Source: Silene conica
Taxonomy: Eukaryota; Streptophyta; Magnoliopsida; Caryophyllales; Caryophyllaceae
Assembly: GCA_029255685.2 (NCBI GenBank)
Contig: CM055312.2
Span: forward strand, 69,206,792 to 69,270,791
Reading direction: 5' to 3'
DNA length: 64,000 nt
Shown in pieces: positions 61,101 through 64,000 of the stretch. Positions within the stretch are counted from its first letter, which is position 1; each line of letters begins with the position of its first letter. The notes under the pieces are model-generated. The model was not told the origin of the DNA. It did no database searches and was given only the letters and a program-made list of their open reading frames with translations. The position numbers were made by a program, and so were the translations under genes.

Positions 61101-63705
61101 AAAAGACGCCCATGAGGGCAATGTCCATATACAAAAAGACACCCTAAAAGTGATAGTCAAATCCAAAGGACACCTTAAATGTGACCCTCATATACAAAAT
61201 GAGAGATGGAAAATTATGCTCTCAAGCTATCGTCTATGTTACTCTGACTCGGCTTGAAGGGTAGGACACGGGTACGTATGTGTCGGACACAACTATTTTA
61301 TGAAAAAGTTTCAAGTTTTTGGTCTAAAATGAAGTGTCCGAATGTCATACCAATGTCCAAGGATCAAGTGTCGGACACGGGTACAGGAGGTCATATGAAG
61401 TGTCAAAGTAACATAGGTGCCTATCGTCGATGATCTTTCTGCAAAAATAAGTAGAGATGAGCTTCAATTTGGATGAAGCATATGTCTCCAAATATATAAT
61501 AGCTTCAAAAAAAATGAAATTTGAACTCTTAAAATGAGGAGGCCACATCATTAAGATGGTTCAATTAAATCCAAGTGCACTACAAAATAGATCCTCCAAA
61601 CAGTTGACCTTTTTCCATCCTTTTCGTAGTAGAGACTAGAGAGTACATGGCCCCAGCTTACTACAAAGTGAGACAAAAAAGAACACTACAAAAGACTTGC
61701 TCAAAAGGAGAAGTGTTAGCTTTTGCTAGCCGTTCCCTTTGTGCTGAGCATGAAAAGATTATTGATCAGCTTCTTCTCTCTTGCACATGGATCGTGTCAT
61801 TATGGAATTTATCCTTAATTTTCTTTTCTGTTTTACCTTTGGTTAGTGCCGAAGAGAAAAAAGCTATAGTAAGAGCTTTACACTTCCAGATCTCCGTGCC
61901 CAAGAATTTGTGATTTGTGAAATTTTCCAAAAGACTGCAGAGATTCTTAACAGAGAATGATCCCAAAGGATTGTACTTCTAGATGCCAACCCCGTCAGAA
62001 CTATTAGCCTCCTTACTCCATCAACCTATCTTATGAACTCCATATTCGATACTGAGGACATTTTTCCAAAGCGTCTCATTTCCGATGGCAAACCTCCATG
62101 TCCACTTTGCTTTATGAGTCACTATTCTAGGAAATATTTCCTCGATTTTTTCTAAAGTAACATAGATCACAATCACGATCACAACCACAACTTGCTGCTG
62201 CTGTTATGCTTGCACTTAAATTGTTTCCTAGCTCCTGTCTTGACAAGCTATTAAATTCATGTAAGATCTTTGCTCATGAAATGTAAGGTAAGGAGATATG
62301 GAGTGAGAAAATAGAGTTGTTTACTACTCCATCCATTCAAATCCGAGCGACTGAGTCCCACATTTCGTAGAGGAATTGTGCATTTATGGGGTACAATGGA
62401 TTTGAGGGGAGGGAGTATAGATCAGCACAAGGGTTATACAAGTTTCCCCTTATCTGCCACAATGGCCTTTAGCTAGGTTGGTGCTGATGTTGACTGACTA
62501 ATACTTGGAAAGTTGGGATAAAAGAAATTTGTGCAGTTAGTAAGTTGGGAGCGAGGTGGTCCATTTTTTCTCCTACAAGCTAATAATCCCTGTATAGGAA
62601 AGATGTAGGGTAAAGATTTGATGGGAAACTCTCCCCTTCCGGTACCTGCTCTTCTTCCCTCTTTCTTTATCTAAACGAAAGGTTAAATTTTCCTCTTTGC
62701 ATTATACTTCACATGTCAAGACTTTTTTGCGAGAGTTTTGTTAATGAGTAGGCTGGTCTTTGTTTCTTTCTGTGCTCAATTACATACTTTTTTGGACCAT
62801 TTTTACATGTTCATCTTATTGAGCTTACTTGTTTTTTTCTGTGGCTTTCACAAACCTGTTCAGTAGTGCAGCTCCCGTCTCCCTTCTATCCTCAATTTTA
62901 CTTTTGTAAATAATATAATTCTCTTACCTTTAACATTTACTTCATATATCGCCAATGATGATGCTGAAATGATTCCTGGATATTTTTAGCGTTTTCCGCA
63001 GAGCTAATTTCGTGACAAATACTACTTTGTCATTTTCTTACAACTCTATTATTTTCTAGGAGCTTGAGAGGCAGCTTGCTGCAAAACAAGCTTCTCTCCC
63101 AGAGGAGCCAGCTTTGAATGATGAGAATGCCATAACCCTTCTGGTTAGAATGCCTGATGGCAGTCGACACGGCCGCCGGTTTCGTAAGTCTGATAAATTG
63201 CAGGTACATTTTGTCTGCATTTTTTATGTTGAAATCTGATCATCTCTGTTACATCTATTTTTTAATATAATAAATTATCTATGTTTGTTCTCAAAGATAG
63301 CTAACTGATTGTTGGTGGTGCAGGCGCTGTTCAATTTTATTGATGTTGGGAGGATGCTGAAGCCTGGAACTTATAGACTGGTAATTATTACTTCTGGGTT
63401 CGGAGTCTATTCATGTGAAATTTTATTTTCATGCTTTCAGTTGCAAGTCTACACAAGTGGTTTGTTTACATTCTAAATATGATCTTTTCGAGTAACTGTT
63501 CTTAAACGGGTTTAAGATTAAATAGCCTGGAAAGTGTGTTTATCATGTATTCATTTCTGACCACCAAACTTAAACTATCTATAATATGAATTGACAGGTA
63601 AGGCCGTACCCTCGTAAAGCATTCAGTGATGGGGAGAGCAACCTATCGTTAAGTGAGCTTGGGCTGACGAGTAAACAAGAAGCTTTGTTTCTGGAGTTGA
63701 TCTAA
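55154..63705 (+). CDS. PUX8: Plant UBX domain-containing protein, PUX8-like (11 exons, 583 aa)
   Basis: Exons: 55154-55237, 56598-56659, 56851-57394, 58352-58435, 58520-58638, 59189-59399, 59820-60014, 60115-60258, 63060-63203, 63324-63380, 63598-63705. All introns have GT-AG ends and the frame is open throughout. The product starts with a UBA-like helix bundle (residues about 5-46: [24 protein letters not shown]). It then has UIM motifs at about 208-219 ([12 protein letters not shown]) and 245-257 ([13 protein letters not shown]) and a weaker one near 375-389. A coiled coil covers about 440-490, and a C-terminal UBX domain covers about 503-583 with the cis-Pro loop as YPR (552-554). This order (UBA, UIMs, coiled coil, UBX) fits Arabidopsis PUX8/SAY1, an adaptor that binds ubiquitinated cargo and delivers it to the AAA ATPase CDC48/p97. 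The closely related PUX13 is the main alternative. Ubiquitin binding and CDC48 binding are known for the family, not shown here. Confidence 0.93.
57395..58351 (+). other. PUX8-like intron 3 with a small MITE-like insert
   Basis: 957-bp intron. A segment from about 57447 (tttgtttggaggggcaaggg) to about 57605 (ttgctaaccaaatag) has weakly inverted ends of the 'tttgg' type also seen in the intron-8 MITE at 60835-61042. Confidence 0.4.
60552..60808. mobile_element. Stowaway-like MITE, 257 bp, TSD TA
   Basis: Ends CTCCGTCCATTTTCTTATTT and, complemented, CTCTATTTTTTTATTTCTTC, flanked by TA at 60550-60551 and 60809-60810. This is the Tc1/Mariner MITE pattern. Confidence 0.8.
60835..61042. mobile_element. 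G/C-strand-biased palindromic MITE
   Basis: The left part (tttgtttggattcaaaaatg, then GGGGAAAGGGGAGGGG-type sequence) is mirrored on the right by C-rich sequence ending tccaaacaa. An inner 'ggggaaataatgtgccttgttggagggaaagg' type segment is also self-similar. No target duplication established. Confidence 0.6.
61066..61203. repeat. Degenerate ~33-bp tandem repeat
   Basis: About four units beginning 'aaaaagaca(t/c)c' and ending 'catatac'. Read in one frame they give an 11-residue periodic pattern (KDxxxxNVHIQ-like), which is probably coincidental. Confidence 0.6.
62327..62415. mobile_element. Short Stowaway-like MITE, 89 bp, TSD TA
   Basis: Left end CTCCATCCATTCAAATCC, right end complemented CTCCCTCCCCTCAAATCC, flanked by TA on both sides (62325-62326, 62416-62417). 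Confidence 0.78.
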
Positions 63706-64000
63706 CACATCTTTCCGTAATTACCCCCAAGTTTTATTTACTTGCATATGGAAATTCCTACATTGGGTCATCTGACTAAGGGTCTCCAGTTTCGAGTTTA
63801 CGACCACATTTTGAAAGGAAACATTGGAGGTGGAAGACATGATTGTAATGTGATGATGGGTTCATGGAGAATTGGTTGTGGCATTAAGCTCCTTGTGTTT
63901 ATGAAATATATAGATGTTCTTTGGTTGTTAAAATGGTGGGTGATTGTTTCTTACTTGTCATTACTACATGATGAAACTGTACTAAATCCGAATCAGGTCA
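63706..64000 (+). other. 3' untranslated and downstream region of the PUX8-like gene
   Basis: AT-rich sequence after the stop codon TAA at 63703-63705; no second gene begins before the window ends. I cannot place the polyadenylation site. Confidence 0.6.

Larger units (their letters stand above)
60259..63059 (+). other. PUX8-like intron 8 (2.8 kb), enlarged by transposons
   Basis: The largest intron of the gene, between a gtgagc donor and an attttctag acceptor. It contains two Stowaway-like MITEs, a G-rich palindromic MITE and a run of 33-bp degenerate repeats. The remaining ~1.5 kb is unassigned. Confidence 0.8.

Noticed and set aside
61066-61203. 11-residue periodic protein repeat
   Set aside because: Lies in the middle of a spliced intron without splice sites of its own; the period follows from a 33-bp DNA repeat.

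Overview
The window looks like a transposon-dense stretch of a plant nuclear genome, almost certainly a eudicot. The evidence is plant-type LTR retrotransposons of both superfamilies, CACTA, Mutator-like and hAT-like DNA transposons, Stowaway-like MITEs, Helitron ends, TTTAGGG-type telomere-like repeats, and one intron-rich gene of plant PUX (UBX-domain) type. I cannot place the species from sequence alone.

Layout from left to right. 1-5841: right part of a non-coding LTR retrotransposon (LARD-type, copy A, minus strand). 5842-6252: LTR remnant. 6253-14026: Ty1/Copia element (minus) with one full LTR and one truncated LTR. 14027-14738: end of a non-autonomous CACTA element. 15233-20485: complete Ty3/Gypsy chromovirus, Reina-like (minus, TSD tttat), with three reading-frame breaks; it may lie in an intron of an unrecognised gene fragment. 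21033 and 21369: Helitron 3' ends. 21903-25882: Mutator-like element (MULE) with 38-bp inverted ends. It carries a FAR1-type transposase remnant joined to an OTU-like cysteine protease on the minus strand, a convergent small gene of unknown function on the plus strand, and a long near-perfect palindrome in the transposase intron. 28202-36528: complete LARD-type element, copy B (TSD aattt, almost identical 2.34-kb LTRs, no coding capacity). 36534-43371: AT-rich DNA with several MITEs, including an hAT-type MITE with an 8-bp TSD and a tRNA-like core, foldback elements between (TA)n tracts, and a 1.4-kb element with ~200-bp inverted repeats and a perfect 9-bp TSD. 43372-51352: old non-coding LTR element (TSD atgaa) into which a CACTA transposon (45830-49716, TSD tat) has jumped. 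51385-53473: broken rhomboid-protease gene, itself split by a terminal-inverted-repeat element. 55154-63705: an apparently intact 11-exon gene for a 583-residue PUX8-like UBX protein, with MITEs in its largest intron.

The only gene likely to serve the host is the PUX8-like gene. The rest is transposon sequence and gene wreckage. The feature least like textbook annotation is the MULE at 21.9-25.9 kb: OTU protease, convergent unknown protein, palindromic intron, and G-rich plus telomere-like repeats in the other gene's intron. By-eye LTR comparison orders the LTR insertions: LARD copy B and the Gypsy element are youngest, the Copia element is intermediate, and the 43-51 kb element is oldest.
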